From: Lactuca virosa
Taxonomy: Eukaryota > Streptophyta > Magnoliopsida > Asterales > Asteraceae
NCBI GenBank assembly: GCA_928212115.1
Contig: CAKMRJ010005523.1
Location: 249,642,668 to 249,706,667 of the forward strand
Direction of reading: 5' to 3'
Length of the DNA stretch: 64,000 bases
Part shown: positions 50,062-61,689 of the stretch, one piece after another
Numbering within the stretch: the stretch's first letter is position 1
Layout of the letters: every line of letters starts with the position of its first letter
Notes under the pieces: generated by a model
Told to the model about the DNA's origin: nothing
Databases searched by the model: none
Seen by the model: the letters and a program-made list of their open reading frames with translations, nothing else
Translations under genes and position numbers: made by a program

Positions 50062-52491
50062 AACATTTGGGTCCTTGCGTGCCTTTTCTATGGTAATCTG
50101 AAATGTACGGACTTTAACTAAACGATTGTCAAACTCTTCAAACTTCTTAATTGATGGCGGTGCTCAACTTTGCACTCGCTCTTCGTTCTTTATTGGGCTT
50201 TCGGTCCTAATATCCGAGTTAAAAACTCAATTCTCAATGCAGACTCTTGCTCCTTTTTAAATTCGATTTATAGACTCAACCCAAGATAAGGTCTTCACTT
50301 TGCTACAACAACAACACGAATGGTCATATTCTAATGACCTTTGATTTCATAACGCAAAAGAACATACAATGAATCATACTCTTATTTCTATTAGTCAAAC
50401 ACTATCATAGAAGAAACCTTCCTTCATGTTCTAATGTGATATAATATCTTCATAACTAGTATCATTTCTAGGTAATAGTTGCTTAATCCCTTAATTAAGG
50501 TTGTTATACTTTTATCGACTACCTCGACCATCTCCTTCTTCAATCTTCCTACTGAAGTTTCATCGCTACACAAAACATGGTTCTCTGAACTAATCAACTT
50601 ACTTCGCAGATTTATATTAATCGGACTCAATTCCTTATGACCACTAAGGTCTGAATGAAAATCATCTTCTTAGTCATCACCGAAACGAAGGTAATGACAT
50701 ACTCGAACAAAAATGAAATCAATTTCTAGCTTCTTGGTCACCTTGTGACTTTCCCTGATCCAAGTGTGAGTCCTGTGCTTCCAGTAGTATATGCCTCTAC
50801 TACTATTCACACCTACTCATACTCGTCCCAAGTATTGTCTCGCAGTTCCCAAGTCACCATTCAAAAGTTTTCACAAAGCAACTTTTCACACCTGAGTGTG
50901 TTCAAACAAGTACATACAACAATTTCTCTTAAACTCAACTAGGGATTTCACATTTCTATCAAACATATCTTGGATTTCTTAACTTCACCTTCTAGAATTC
51001 TTTTATGCATAAGCTCGATCTAACATATCCTAATATTTGTCTTAGGTCCATAGAAATTTCACTTCTAAATTCTTCATATAAATTCTTTCTCGGGTAGTGT
51101 CTACTTTACAAGACACACTATACCAGAATTTACCCTAGTAGTGTGGAGACAAGCGATCTCCAACTATCTGCATCATTTCCTAACTCATGCAAGTCACCAT
51201 GCACATTTATTCATTTCATTATCCTTTCATGGGTGTATCTTTTAAGTATACTTCATAGGAATCTATCCTAGGAAGTCTGCATTTTAACTGCATCTCAGCA
51301 TGATCTACTAGCTTCGACTTGGTTCTCTATCATTCCTAACAACAACATCTCTTCTCATACAACACTATTAGTGTATATTTTCTTCAACTATATACTCTAC
51401 CTTACTCTGACTAGTAAGTCATTCAGCCTAACTAAATGAATCATTTCACCATCCTAATCAAGTATGTTAAAGTCAGCTTAACATACTATGGAACTTTTAT
51501 AAGGATGTGATAGAAGTCAGTTGTCACTCGGTATTATTAAATACTAAGTCTGAGCATCCTGTATAAGCTCTTAACATACTACTCGAACTGCATACTACAT
51601 CACAATGTTAGGCAAGGTCTCGGCCTATTGAGTTTGAAAATTTCGTTAGCCTTTCCTTTGATCTTCATTGAATTCTTCTAAATCTTGCACAACACCAATT
51701 TCGATATTGTCGAAGTATTTATCACCATATTTAGTTCTTCTAACTCTGTAAGCAATCACTGCTTCAATCTGGTCAGCGATGGAACAACTTCATGGATTAC
51801 ATCAAAACATTCATCTCGTCTGAATATACTTTGAACACACAATATTCCTCCAAAGGTGTTATTATTTCATCATACATAGTTTGAATGTACAACACCACTC
51901 TATAGGTATTAATACACTATTTACGGTATCACTTGATAGATTTTATTTTACGATATTCTTTGACTGTTTATTTATGAAGTTATCGATGTCAACTATCGTG
52001 AGTCTCCTTATCATCTCGAAAAGTTTCATGCCGATGGAATAGAAGAAACAGAAACAGTTCTACCGACACGTGGATGCTTCGAAAGAGTGACACCACGTAT
52101 CTCCAAGTCGTGCTCGCGCTTTCGGGTATTCTATTTATCTTTTAGCACATATTAGCATATAAGGCATTTCCCTTAAAGCATGCTAGTGCACACTATAGCA
52201 AATGAGGTATTCAACCTAAAGTACACTAGGTACACATCGTACCATCATTACTTAGCAATTCAAGTTTAAGCCTAGAAATCCTTACCATTCCTAGTTTGCT
52301 TAAACTAATGCTTTAAAATTTTTGAAGTAGCTTAATACTTTAAAATATTAAGATTTATCATTATCTAATATTCCACTTAATTCTTTTCCCATGGTTTGTA
52401 TCCATATACTCCTAATGAATCCGTTCATATATTGAACTTCCGACGGTTTAAGTCTACATACCAATCTGTGGTATTTAGTTCACTTAAACTA
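50062..52491 (-). other. Gypsy-2 gag region and leader, decayed
   Basis: 2.4 kb where gag should be. I find no capsid or zinc-knuckle motif and only short frames. The part near 50745-50830 resembles the Gypsy-1 leader. Confidence 0.45.
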
Positions 52492-52505
52492 CTGCTCTGA
52501 TACCA
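52492..52505 (-). promoter_or_regulatory. Gypsy-2 primer-binding site
   Basis: Minus-strand TGGTATCAGAGCAG directly beside the 5' LTR start, complementary to initiator Met-tRNA. Confidence 0.92.
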
Positions 52506-53052
52506 TGATTGAGAGAACCCCTCTCTAAATATACATCATATTACTCCAAAACATGCTACATGCATATTTATAAACAATATTTTACATTGATAGTTTAATT
52601 ACAAAAGACTGGATACAAACCGACTAAGTTTTAGTATATTACATAACAACCCAGGAAATTATAATTTTATACATACACGATCACTAAAAACAAAAGTAAT
52701 ATTATTAACTATTCTAAATCTTCCAACAGTAATTTGGGCATCACTTCGTTCCTATAAATAATTTTCTTCGATGAAAACTGGGAGCTTTATTGAAAACCGG
52801 GAGTTTTTATTGAAAACCGGGCCTTGCGAGGGTTGAGCTTCAAACCGAGAAGATAAATTTCTCGGAGTCTTTTGGGCACTTCAGGACGTTTTTCAGGTGT
52901 TAGATATGATTCTGGGGCTTAAAATAAAGTTTAGTGTGAAAAAGTATGGAAAATACCAACCAAAATCGGGAGGGTTCGCACCTCCCTTATATAGTGTGCA
53001 AGGGCTCGGACCGAAGAGAGAAGAGAGCCACGCGGCGGATGCGAGGCGAGGG
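52506..53052 (-). repeat. Gypsy-2 5' LTR, truncated
   Basis: It matches the left LTR from its inner end but lacks 542 bp between two AGTA sites and stops at 53052, in the middle of the GCGAGG-rich block. The TATA box (about 52983-52998) is retained; most of U3 is lost. Confidence 0.85.
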
Positions 53053-53481
53053 AATGTAATGGGAAAAATGAGGATGTACAGTACTATTGTATAAAATAAC
53101 TACTGAAGTACTAGCTACCTTAAAACCAATTAGTTAAATTAAGGTAGAATGTGATGAGGTTATAACCATGCTAATTGACTAGTATAAACACGACGACCTT
53201 CTGGCATCGAAACTAATGTGACATTTGTCACCCCTTGGCTTGCCTTCCGGACTGTAGCTAACAGTTGGGATGTAGGAATGTCAGTACCATATAGATCTAT
53301 ACACATAATGCCCGCTCTCCCTCCAGGAGACTCTGGTTACAAAACGCGAGATAACAAGTATATTGCTATGCCGTGAAGTAATAGTTTCACATTATTGTTA
53401 TCTAGTTCTTGTTAAAGTATGTATGTTCCTTTTTGTTCTTGTTATAGTATGTATGTTCCTTTCTGTTCTAGTTATAGTATG
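53053..53481 (-). repeat. LTR fragment, left part, interrupted by Gypsy-3
   Basis: Non-coding. It contains GACTGTAGCTAACAGT, also found in the solo LTR near 13120, and the start of a 30-bp tandem repeat. Continues at 58896. Confidence 0.5.
53411..53481. repeat. 30-bp tandem repeat, split by Gypsy-3
   Basis: Units beginning GTTATAGTATGTATGTTCCT start at 53411, 53441 and 53471. The third is cut by Gypsy-3 and resumes at 58896, and a fourth starts at 58920. Confidence 0.9.
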
Positions 53482-54006
53482 TGATGCAGCGAACAAATGA
53501 CCAAAGATCAAAACTGTTGATTCTAGAAGAATACCCAGGATAATCTTGCCCAAACCACGTTGATTCTATGAATACCGTGGGATTACTTCAAAATTCGGTA
53601 AACACACACGAAATTTTGAGAGAAAAATGAAAGTTCTTTAAACTGATCAATGACCATCCAGATTACATCAGAAAGACTTAAATAAGAAGCAGAATTTTAA
53701 AAGAAACCCTAAAGAGACATGGGCCAAACACAAACCCAAAAACAAAGTCCAAAAATTATGAAAAAAACACAAAAATGTCCATAAGTCCAATTTAGAAAGC
53801 GATTTCTTGACTCAAAAATGGGTAAGTCCCCTTTGGGGACTTATCTAGACGTGCTCCTTGCTTCAAGCTTCGATTTGACTGGTCGTAGGCCCAAAACGGA
53901 GATTCGTAGCCAAAGTTATGGCCGTTTCCGTGAAGCCCCTTTAGTCACACGATCGTGGGCCTCTAGGAACGCAAGTGCCCGATCCTCCACACTAGGGCCC
54001 GCATCA
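53482..54006 (-). repeat. Gypsy-3 3' LTR
   Basis: 525 bp, TG...CA. The purine tract AGGAGGGGATGA (minus strand) abuts it at 54002-54013. The pol frame runs about 90 bp into it. A TATA-like CTTATTTAAGTC is on the minus strand near 53677-53690. Confidence 0.93.
53823..53957. repeat. Palindromes in the Gypsy-3 LTR
   Basis: TAAGTCCCC-TTT-GGGGACTTA at 53823-53843 (9-bp perfect arms) and CACGATCGTG at 53948-53957, both upstream of the TATA-like box in sense direction. The right LTR has the first intact at 58712-58732 and one mutation in the second. Confidence 0.85.
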
Positions 54007-54857
54007 TCCCCTCCTGGGTAGACAAAATTTGACCTCGAATGTGTAACAGGATCATCATCAGAAGAATCCTCATGAAAAGGAAGTAAATGTTTCACATTGA
54101 AAACATCAGAACATCGAATGTGACTTGGCAGCTTCAAACGATAAGCATTGGAATTGATCTTCTGCACAATCTCCACGGGTCCAATCTTTTTGGCTGATAG
54201 CTTGTTGTACTCACCAACTGAAAAACGATCCTTAGTCAAAATAGCCCAAACAAAGTCACCCTCCTCAAAATCAACTTGCCTACATTTCTTATCTGCATCT
54301 TGCTTGTACTTGGAGTTGGCTCGAATCAAGTTTTCATTAACAGTCTTATGAACATCATGTAGACCTTCAACAAAATCCTTCACTTTCTTTGGAACAACAC
54401 AAGAAATAGGAAGCGACATGAAATCAAGTGGTCCCCGAGGTTGAGCAGAATAGACCACTTGAAATGGACTAAATCCAGTACTTCGGTTGACTGCATGATT
54501 ATGAGCAAACTCAGCTTGACATAGTTTCTGATCCCAGCCCTTCACATGATCACCCACCAAACACCGCAAAATATTACCAAGGGACCGATTGACTACTTTT
54601 GTTTGCCCATCTGTTTGAGGATGATAAGCACTACTAAAGTTAAGCTGAGTGTTCACCATTTTCCACAAGCTACGCCAAAAATGACTCAAAAACCTAGTGT
54701 CTCGGTCAGAAACAATAGAAGACGGCAAGCCATGCAAACGGTATATGTCTCGAAATAATAATTGAGCCACATTAACTGCATCCGTCATCTTTTTACAAGG
54801 GATAAAGTGCACCATCTTGAAAAAACGATCAACAACCACAAAGATTGAATCATTGCC
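53916..54857 (-). pseudogene. Gypsy-3 integrase core and C-terminus
   Basis: A 307-residue frame from 54839, preceded by an in-frame TAG at 54858-54860. VVDRFFKMVHFIPCK opens it; the second catalytic Asp is D45 in SDRDTRF. The catalytic Glu position, residue 81, is Lys in the HPQTDGQTKVVNRSL block, exactly 35 residues after D45. AEFAHNHAVNRSTGFSPFQV follows, and the C-terminal part ends with HPLL-like VKHLLPFHED. Without the Glu this integrase should not cut DNA. It is the last domain of pol. Confidence 0.93.
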
Positions 54858-55706
54858 CTATTGAGTCCGTGGTAACCCCAACACAAAATCCATGCTTATA
54901 TCCACCCAAGGGTTAGACGGAACAGGTAAAGGAATATAGAGTCCAGCATTGGTAGCCATGCCCTTCGAAACCTGACAAATTCTGCACCGTTTAACATATC
55001 GATCCACCTCCTTGCGCATAGTAGGCCAAAAGTAAGATGATTGCACCAACTGTAAAGTGCGATCTCGCCCGACATGCCCCTCACCATGCAACTCCTTGAT
55101 GATTTGAAGACGAAGACTAGAATCGAGGACACAAAATTGATTCCCTTTGAAAAGGAAACCGTCATGCACTAGAAAATCAGACCTCCGCCTAGATTGTATA
55201 TCCTGCAGAATAACAGAAAAGTAAGGATCAACAGCCAACTGCTCCATGAGGACATTCAACCCTGGCACACCAACCCTCATGGAAACTAGCAAATTACTTC
55301 TTCTTCTCAAAGCATCTGCCACCCGATTCGACACTCCAGACTTGTGCTTCACAACAAAAGTGAACTTTTCCAAGAATGCCATCCACCGCCCATGCTTATG
55401 GGACACCTTATCTTGACTTCGGATGTGCTTTAGAGAATCATGATCTGTAAACAAAACAAACTCTTTATGAAACAGGTAGTGATGCCAATGCTTTATAGCT
55501 TGGACCACTGCATAGAATTCAACATCATAAGTGCTATAACGCAGCTTTGGCCCCGTCAACTTCTCACTGAAATAGGCAACCGGTCGTCCCCCTTGACTTA
55601 GAACTGCTCCAACTCCAACCTTTGAAGCATCCGTGTGTAATTCAAAAACTTGAGAAAAATCTGGTAATACAAGAATCGGTGCTGAGGTAAGTTTCTCTTT
55701 AACCAG
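54858..55706 (-). pseudogene. Gypsy-3 RNase H and integrase zinc finger
   Basis: After the TAA at 55707-55709 the same frame continues with HTDASKVGVGAVLSQGG (RNase H start), then YSTYDVEFYAVVQAIKHW and FVLFTDHDSLKHI with the catalytic acidic residues. Next come VKHKSGVSNRVADALRRR and the integrase HHCC finger (H and H in ELHGEGHVG, C and C in RCRICQVSKG). The first catalytic Asp of integrase lies in WVDISMDFVLGLP, near the end before the TAG. Confidence 0.92.
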
Positions 55707-56432
55707 TTAGAAAGCCGATTCTGCCGCCTCTGTCCAAGTAAAGGTCTTCTCTTTCATACAATCAGTCACAGATGCCATAAGGGAACTGAAGTTTGGAATA
55801 AAACGCCTATAAAAAGAAGCAAGACCATGGAAGCTTCGTACTTCAGTGATGGTATTTGGAGTTGGCCATTGTCTGACAGTTGCCACCTTAGATTCGTCCA
55901 CCTGTATTCCTTCACCAGAAACAACATAACCCAAGAACAAGACTTTTGGGACCATGAACTCACACTTCTTCACAGCTGCATACAAACTATCCCTGCGAAG
56001 TAAGGTCAAGACCTGTCGCACATGGATGACATGATCTCCAGGAGTAGCACTGTAAATAAGTATGTCATCAAAATAGACGACTACAAATTTACCAATAAAG
56101 GGCCTGAACAATTGGTTCATCACACGCATGAATGTATTAGGAGCATTTGACAAACCAAAAGGCATCACCAACCACTCATACAATCCTTCACGAGTCTTAA
56201 AGGCGGTTTTCCATTCATCACCTGGTCTAAGTCGAATCTGGTAGTACCCACTCTTTAAGTCCAGTTTGGTAAAGATAGTGGCACCACTGATCTGGTCAAG
56301 CAAGTCATCAAGTCGAGGAATTGGAAATCTGTACCTCACTGTGATCTTATTGATGGCACGACTATCAACACACATATGCCAAGTACCATCCTTTTTAGGA
56401 GTCAACAAAGCAGGAATAACACACGGGGTCAT
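55707..56432 (-). pseudogene. Gypsy-3 reverse transcriptase
   Basis: 241 residues containing all RT blocks: PALLTPKKDGTWHMCVDSRA, FTKLDLKSGYYQIRL, TREGLYEWLVMPFGLSNAP, and the catalytic box YFDD in VVVYFDDILIYS. The thumb and connection follow. The N-terminal junction to protease is broken by a one-base shift near 56435, so the M at the start is not a natural start. The domain ends at a TAA. Sequence quality is otherwise good. Confidence 0.94.
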
Positions 56433-57217
56433 GCTTTCCAGACATGACCTTTTGAAATTAATTCCTCCACCTGTCGACGCAACTCTTCATGCTCCCCAGG
56501 ACTCATTCTGTAATGTGGCCTATTAGGCAACTGTGCTCCTGTTTGTAAATCAATATGGTGTTGGATGTCACGTAAAGGTGGCAGGCCATCAGGTAATTCA
56601 TTAGGGAAAACATCATCAAATTCCTTAAGTAAAGGAACCATAGCCTCAAGAACTTCAACCTCCTTAGTCACCTCCTTCCCTATCAACACAAAAATGCCAC
56701 CTTCCGCCTCTAACTCCTCTTCGAACTGAGTAAGGGTTAACAGAGTACCCGAAGGTCTTGCAACAGGCTCCTTTGGCTTACTGGGAACCAAAGTTATCTT
56801 CACACCACCAAACATGAAACTATAAGTATTGGATCTCCCGTTATGATCTATATTACGATCATACTCCCAAGGTCTACCCAACAATAAGTGACAAGCATCC
56901 ATCACAACCACATCACACCAAACATCATCTTTATATGTAGTACCAACAGAAAATGGAACAAGAGCTCATTTAGATACAGTTACCTCACCACCCTTCTTAA
57001 GCCATTGTAGCTTGTAAGGCTTGGATCTATTTTCAGTTTTCAACGCCAACTTTTGAACCGCCTCTTCAGATACCAGGTTATCACAACTTCCGAAATCAAT
57101 AACGAAGGAACAAACCTTACCCAAAATAGTACATGTTGACTGGAAGATGTTATGTTTGACCCAGTCATCACCAATAACTTTCGGTGTATAACAAGAGCGT
57201 CTCACCACCAAATTCAT
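56429..57217 (-). pseudogene. Gypsy-3 aspartic protease and linker
   Basis: The stretch 56966-57217 contains GKVCSFVIDFGSCDNLVSEE: the active-site Asp is present but the following residue is Phe instead of Ser or Thr (DFG for D-S/T-G). After a TGA (56966-56968), 56429-56911 gives MDACHLLLGRPWEYDR, the conserved second motif, and then KEFDDVFPNELPDGLPPLRD, the linker into RT. The TGA at 57218-57220 separates it from gag in the same frame. Confidence 0.88.
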
Positions 57218-58339
57218 TCATACATCTCCAGTTACAACTTCTTCTTCGAATTGAGGCTCGTCATCATACACCGGGGCATCTTCATAATTTTCACCAACAT
57301 CATCATTTTGCCAATCTTCGGGCTCAGCAAACAAGTGTCGTTTACCAGCCTTCTTGCACTCTGATTGTCGGTGACCCGTCTCTCCACAATTAAAACACTT
57401 TAAGCCACTACTACCAGGCCCCCTAGGGATTGGTCCAACACTGGTACTTGTTGGCCTCTGTTGATTAGGCACAACACGGGGTACTATAACACCCGTCTCG
57501 GGACTGCCTCCAACAATGGCAGACGAAGATGAACCGCCCACCCGACGATTTTGTTTCTCAAAAACCAATGCTCGTTGGTGTGCTTCAGAAATGGATACCT
57601 GGTCAAACATATTCACAGAGTCCATGATCTGAACCCGTAAACCTCCAACATATCGAGCCACAAGTTGTTCCTCTGTCTCCTGAATATCATTTCGAGCGAT
57701 TAATTGGTAGAACTCGGTTGTATAATCATCAACCGACTTCGGACCCTGCTTCAGATTCTGTAGGCGTTGGTACATCAATCGTTGAAAATTATGGGGCAAA
57801 AAGTTGGACCGCAAACACTTCTTCATCTTTCTCCAAGTCACAACCTTTAATTTTCCGAGTCTATCTTGAGTCAGTTTCAACTGTTGCCACCATGCGGATG
57901 CCCTGCCACGTAGCCTGGTAGCGATCAATGGAACTCTCTTGTTTTCAGGAACTTCTTTGAACTCAAACACTTCTTCAACTGTTGCCAACCAGTCGATGAA
58001 CCCCTCCGGATTCAAACTAACCCCATCAAATTCTGGTATATCAATTCTCAATCCGGCCTCCCAACGCCTATTATCAGCCCCACGATTATGCCTTGTCTGC
58101 CTCACCGGGTTCTCATCGGAAGACGAACCGCCACCATCACCAAACAGATTCCCAAACTCTTCATCTTCCACTTGTGAGTGAGTTTGAGACATGTTTCCTC
58201 CTCGATTCATCAGTTCGACCATTCGACTAGTCAATTGGTCAACCATTTGATCCATCCTCTCCTTCATCCGTGCCATAAAACGTTGTTCTAGTTCCTGTTC
58301 ATGAACATCACCAGGTGGTCTGTTTCTCCTTGGAGGCAT
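57218..58339 (-). pseudogene. Gypsy-3 gag
   Basis: 373 residues from the ATG at 58339 (MPPRRNRPPGDVHEQ), about 30 bp past the LTR; an upstream start at 58393 would lie in the LTR and primer site and is unlikely. Retrotrans_gag capsid: FIDWLATVEEVFEFKEVPEN and ATRLRGRASAWWQQL. Zinc knuckle CX2CX4HX4C (CFNCGETGHRQSEC) is at about 315-328. The frame is open over its whole length; only the TGA at its end, where gag-pol normally continues, is suspicious. It could still make a capsid protein. Confidence 0.92.
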
Positions 58340-58354
58340 TTTGAACCAGGAATT

Positions 58355-58368
58355 CGGCTTTGATACCA
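58355..58368 (-). promoter_or_regulatory. Gypsy-3 primer-binding site
   Basis: Minus-strand TTGGTATCAAAGCC next to the 5' LTR; a Met-tRNA site with one change relative to TGGTATCAGAGC. Confidence 0.85.
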
Positions 58369-58370
58369 AC

Positions 58371-58895
58371 TGATGCAGCGAACAAATGACCAAAGATCAA
58401 AACTGTTGATTCTAGAAGAATACCCAGGATAATCTTGCCCAAACGACGTTGATTCTATGAATACCGTGGGATTGCTTCAAAATTCGGTAAACACACACGA
58501 AATTTTGAGAGAAAAATGAAAGTTCTTTAAACTGATCAATGACCATCCAGATTACATCAGAAAGACTTAAATAAGAAGCAGAATTTTAAAAGAAACCCTA
58601 AAGAGACATGGGCCAAACACAAACCCAAAAACAAAGTCCAAAAATTATGAAAAAAACACAAAAATGTCCATAAGTCCAATTTAGATAGCGATTTATGGAC
58701 TCAAAAATGGGTAAGTCCCCTTTGGGGACTTATCTAGACGTGCTCCTAGCTTCAAGATTCGATTTGACTGGTCGTAGGCCCAAAACAGAGATCTGTAGCC
58801 AAAGTTATGGCCGTTTCCGTGAAGCCCATTTAGTCACACGATCATGGGCCTCTAGGAACGCAAGTGCCCGATCCTCCACACTAGGGCCCGCATCA
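58371..58895 (-). repeat. Gypsy-3 5' LTR
   Basis: 525 bp, direct repeat of 53482-54006, followed by the GTATG duplication. Confidence 0.93.
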
Positions 58896-60373
58896 GTATG
58901 TATGTTCCTTTCTGTTCTAGTTATAGTATGTAAGAATGACTCATGTATGAACTGACTCATGTAAGTTTCACTGTTCTAGAAGTAGTAAGTAGTAATCCTC
59001 TAAACTATACCTATTATAGTTTACTAGTATGATTGTTTAACTATTTCTGATTTGAAGAAAAGACTCAATTACTCACCATAAGTAACTAAGTTAAGTATGT
59101 ACCTTAAAAATGGGTTTATTATTCATATATATATTTAATAAGTATAACTATGATTTAACTGACATTCGGGCTAGTGATCCTACCCCAAGCCCACAACCAA
59201 ACAAGGAATATGAGTCAAGGTATCTAGAAATAGTCCTAAGTCTGTTAAAGCATACTTATACGTAAATAGATAGACGAATATGATTTGATATAAAAGAAGT
59301 TTATAAGAGATTTAAAAGAGTTTTAACAAGTTTTGAGTATAAGAAATCCTTTTGGATGTTGTTTTCACATGTAAATGGTTAACACAATTTCATTGTGTTC
59401 TACTTGTATTCCCCCCTAAAAGCATTTAAAATCATTTAAAAGTGTATTTGTAGGGGTATGAACTCACCTGATTTGAGTGATTCGGATGAAAGTTCGATAT
59501 AGGATGCTTGGTATGCCAAGTGAAGTCTCGAGCACAAACGGATCCAATTAAGCATATAATAACACATATATGTATACAATTAGTGTATATAACAACTAAC
59601 ATGTAAGGGAAACAAACTTAGGAACTAGGAAACACTTTCAATGAAGTGTTAGAATCACAAATGCATGGTTGAAAGGTGTTCACGACCAAACAAGGGGGTG
59701 TTCACAGCCTTAGAAGGGTTCACGGCCTAAGAACACATGATGTGTTCATGACCCAAGCTTGATCCTATGAAGGGTTTACGGCCAAGGATGGAGGGTTCAC
59801 GGTCCTATCTTGCATCTATGAGGGGTTCACGGCCTTTGTGGTGATCACGACCAAGAACACTTGAAGTGTTCACGGCCCATCAATGAATCTATGAAGGGTT
59901 CACGACCCTATGAAGGGTTCACGGCCGTGAACTCTTGAAGATCATGAAGATCATGAAAAGGAGTGTTGCATCTAGGCTAGAATCAATTGTTTCAAAGGGA
60001 GAACAAGAAGAGGGATGAGATACTTACGTTATTGGAGTGAAAAGAGAGCCTTCACTTGATGATACTTGAGATAGAACTTGATGTTCACGGCTAGATTATG
60101 AAGAAGTGATGAGAAAATGAGCAAATCTCTTATATATAGCATGGGTTCATGGCGAAGGATGGGTTCACGGCCGTGAACCACTTTTGAAGGCGTTCCAAGC
60201 TCGATTGCAAACCACTGAACTCAAGCTAATCCATCCTAACACTCAACCCTTAAGTGTACTTAGGCTTAGAGACTCTCAAACTGGCCCTAAACACAGTAAA
60301 CAGATAGCAGAAACGAGTCTGACTTTTGATTGAATTGGATAGACTTACAAGATAGAGATTTCGGGTTGTCACA
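58896..60373 (-). repeat. LTR fragment, right part, with GTTCACGGCCGTGAAC cluster
   Basis: Read on the minus strand it starts TGTGACAACCCG at 60373, a typical plant Gypsy LTR start, and has a strong TATA box (GCTATATATAAGAG, about 60126-60139). It therefore keeps its promoter end; the other end is cut at 53053. Confidence 0.7.
59678..60178. repeat. Cluster of GTTCACGGCCGTGAAC-type motifs
   Basis: About 14 copies of GTTCACGGCC or close variants, with two full 16-bp palindromes, at 59917-59932 and 60163-60178. Pairs start at 59678/59700, 59774/59795, 59825/59843, 59898/59917 and 60145/60163, spacing 18-22 bp. One pair lies just upstream of the TATA box in sense direction, the rest downstream. 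Confidence 0.88.
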
Positions 60374-61198
60374 CATAAGAAATATAAACTAGAATCATGA
60401 ACATAAGATAAATGAGAGTTAAGCATGAACCCTTCAAAACCCACAAATATCCAAGGGTTTTAGCCAAAGTTAACCAAAATAGAGAAACTAGCCACTCATG
60501 GCAACAAAATAACAATCACAAAAGTGTTTTTTGCATCAAGAAACTAACAATTAATTTGAAAGATGAGAAGAATGTGTAACAAGCTCCCAAACATCACCTC
60601 CAATGGTCTCTAATGGTGGAAAATCGAAGAATGAGCTGCTAGACCTAACCCCCCAAGTAAATGGTGAGCAAAATGACCAAAATGCCCAAAAGTGTGCAGT
60701 TGCGTGGGTACCCTTGCAAGTGTTGCACGACTGAGACTCCACCCATGCAAATATTGCTGGAATGCTATTGGCTCATTTTTCTCCACTACACACCCTACTA
60801 CCCAATATTCCCTTGGTCCCTCCACACATCACATGATTCAAATTTGACCAATCATCTTCAAGCTTTTAAATATGGATAGTCCAAGCCCAAAATAAGAATC
60901 CATGACCCATCTTCACAAGCCCACTTCATCCAAATCTTCAACTTTTTAAGCCCAAATATCCGTTGATGGATCCGTAAAGCCCAATAATGCATCGAGAAGC
61001 CCACCAAGCCCAACTCCAGTCAAACCGCAACTGCAACGAGCTCCAAAACCCTGCAAAATATCTTATGCAAAATAGAAAGTACCCTGAACAATCCATGATA
61101 AAGAAAATAATGAATATACAATGCAATACTAATAAAAAGAGCGAAAAATACTAAAATAAACTATAAAAAGGAAGGAAATAAAATAAACTATCAAAATG
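60374..61198. other. Unassigned repeat-like DNA
   Basis: No frame with a recognisable protein. The second half is rich in AGCCCAA/GGCCCAA phrases, which are common in plant LTRs and promoters. No terminus can be defined. Confidence 0.35.
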
Positions 61199-61689
61199 CA
61201 CATGACCCATGACCCATATATGTCATCCATTGGTCTTAACATGCCACTATAAGCCACTACCACCCAATGCACAAGAACCATGACCCATATATGTCATCTA
61301 TTGGTCGTAACATGACACTATAACCCAATTCACATGACCCATGACCCATATATGTCACTTATTGGTCTTAACATGAAACTATAAGCCACTACCACCCAAT
61401 ACACATGACCCATGACCCATATGTCATTTATTGGTCGTAACATGACACTATAACCTAATGCACATGACCCATGACCCATATATGTCATCCATTGGTCTGA
61501 ACATGACACTGTAAGCCACTACCACCTAATACACATGACCCATGACCCATATTTCATCTATTGGTCGTAACACGACACTATAACCAAATGCACATGACCC
61601 ATGACCCATATATTCCATCCATTAGTATTAACATGACACTATGAGCCACTAACACCCAATGCATATGACCCATGACCCATATGTCATCT
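61199..61689. repeat. Dimeric minisatellite, 71 + 60 bp
   Basis: Units start at 61199, 61270, 61331, 61402, 61461, 61532, 61591 and 61662. Lengths alternate 71, 61, 71, 59, 71, 59, 71 bp. All begin near CACATGACCCATGACCCATA. Long units contain AAGCCACTACCACC, short ones lack it. The last unit is cut at 61689 by an LTR. Confidence 0.95.

Larger units (their letters stand above)
46251..53052 (-). mobile_element. Gypsy-2, internally deleted LTR retrotransposon with truncated 5' LTR
   Basis: Minus strand. The left LTR is 2.1 kb; the right LTR (52506-53052) is cut off. The interior keeps protease, the start of RT, part of integrase and its C-terminus, but RT and RNase H are gone. It inserted in the Copia-3 leader. 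The exact left end is uncertain by about 7 bp, because the terminus differs from the right copy. Confidence 0.85.
53482..58895 (-). mobile_element. Gypsy-3, complete but inactivated Ty3/gypsy retrotransposon
   Basis: 5414 bp with two 525-bp LTRs that differ by eye at about 12 positions, and a perfect GTATG duplication at 53477-53481 and 58896-58900. Order in sense direction: LTR, primer site, gag, protease, RT, RNase H, integrase. Integrase last is the Gypsy order. Breaks are in-frame stops near 57218, 56966, 55707 and 54858 and a frameshift near 56435. The integrase catalytic Glu and the protease active-site Ser are replaced. Confidence 0.95.

Noticed and set aside
57152..58181. Plus-strand frames opposite Gypsy-3 gag
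   Set aside because: Antisense shadows; the minus strand encodes a clear capsid and zinc knuckle.
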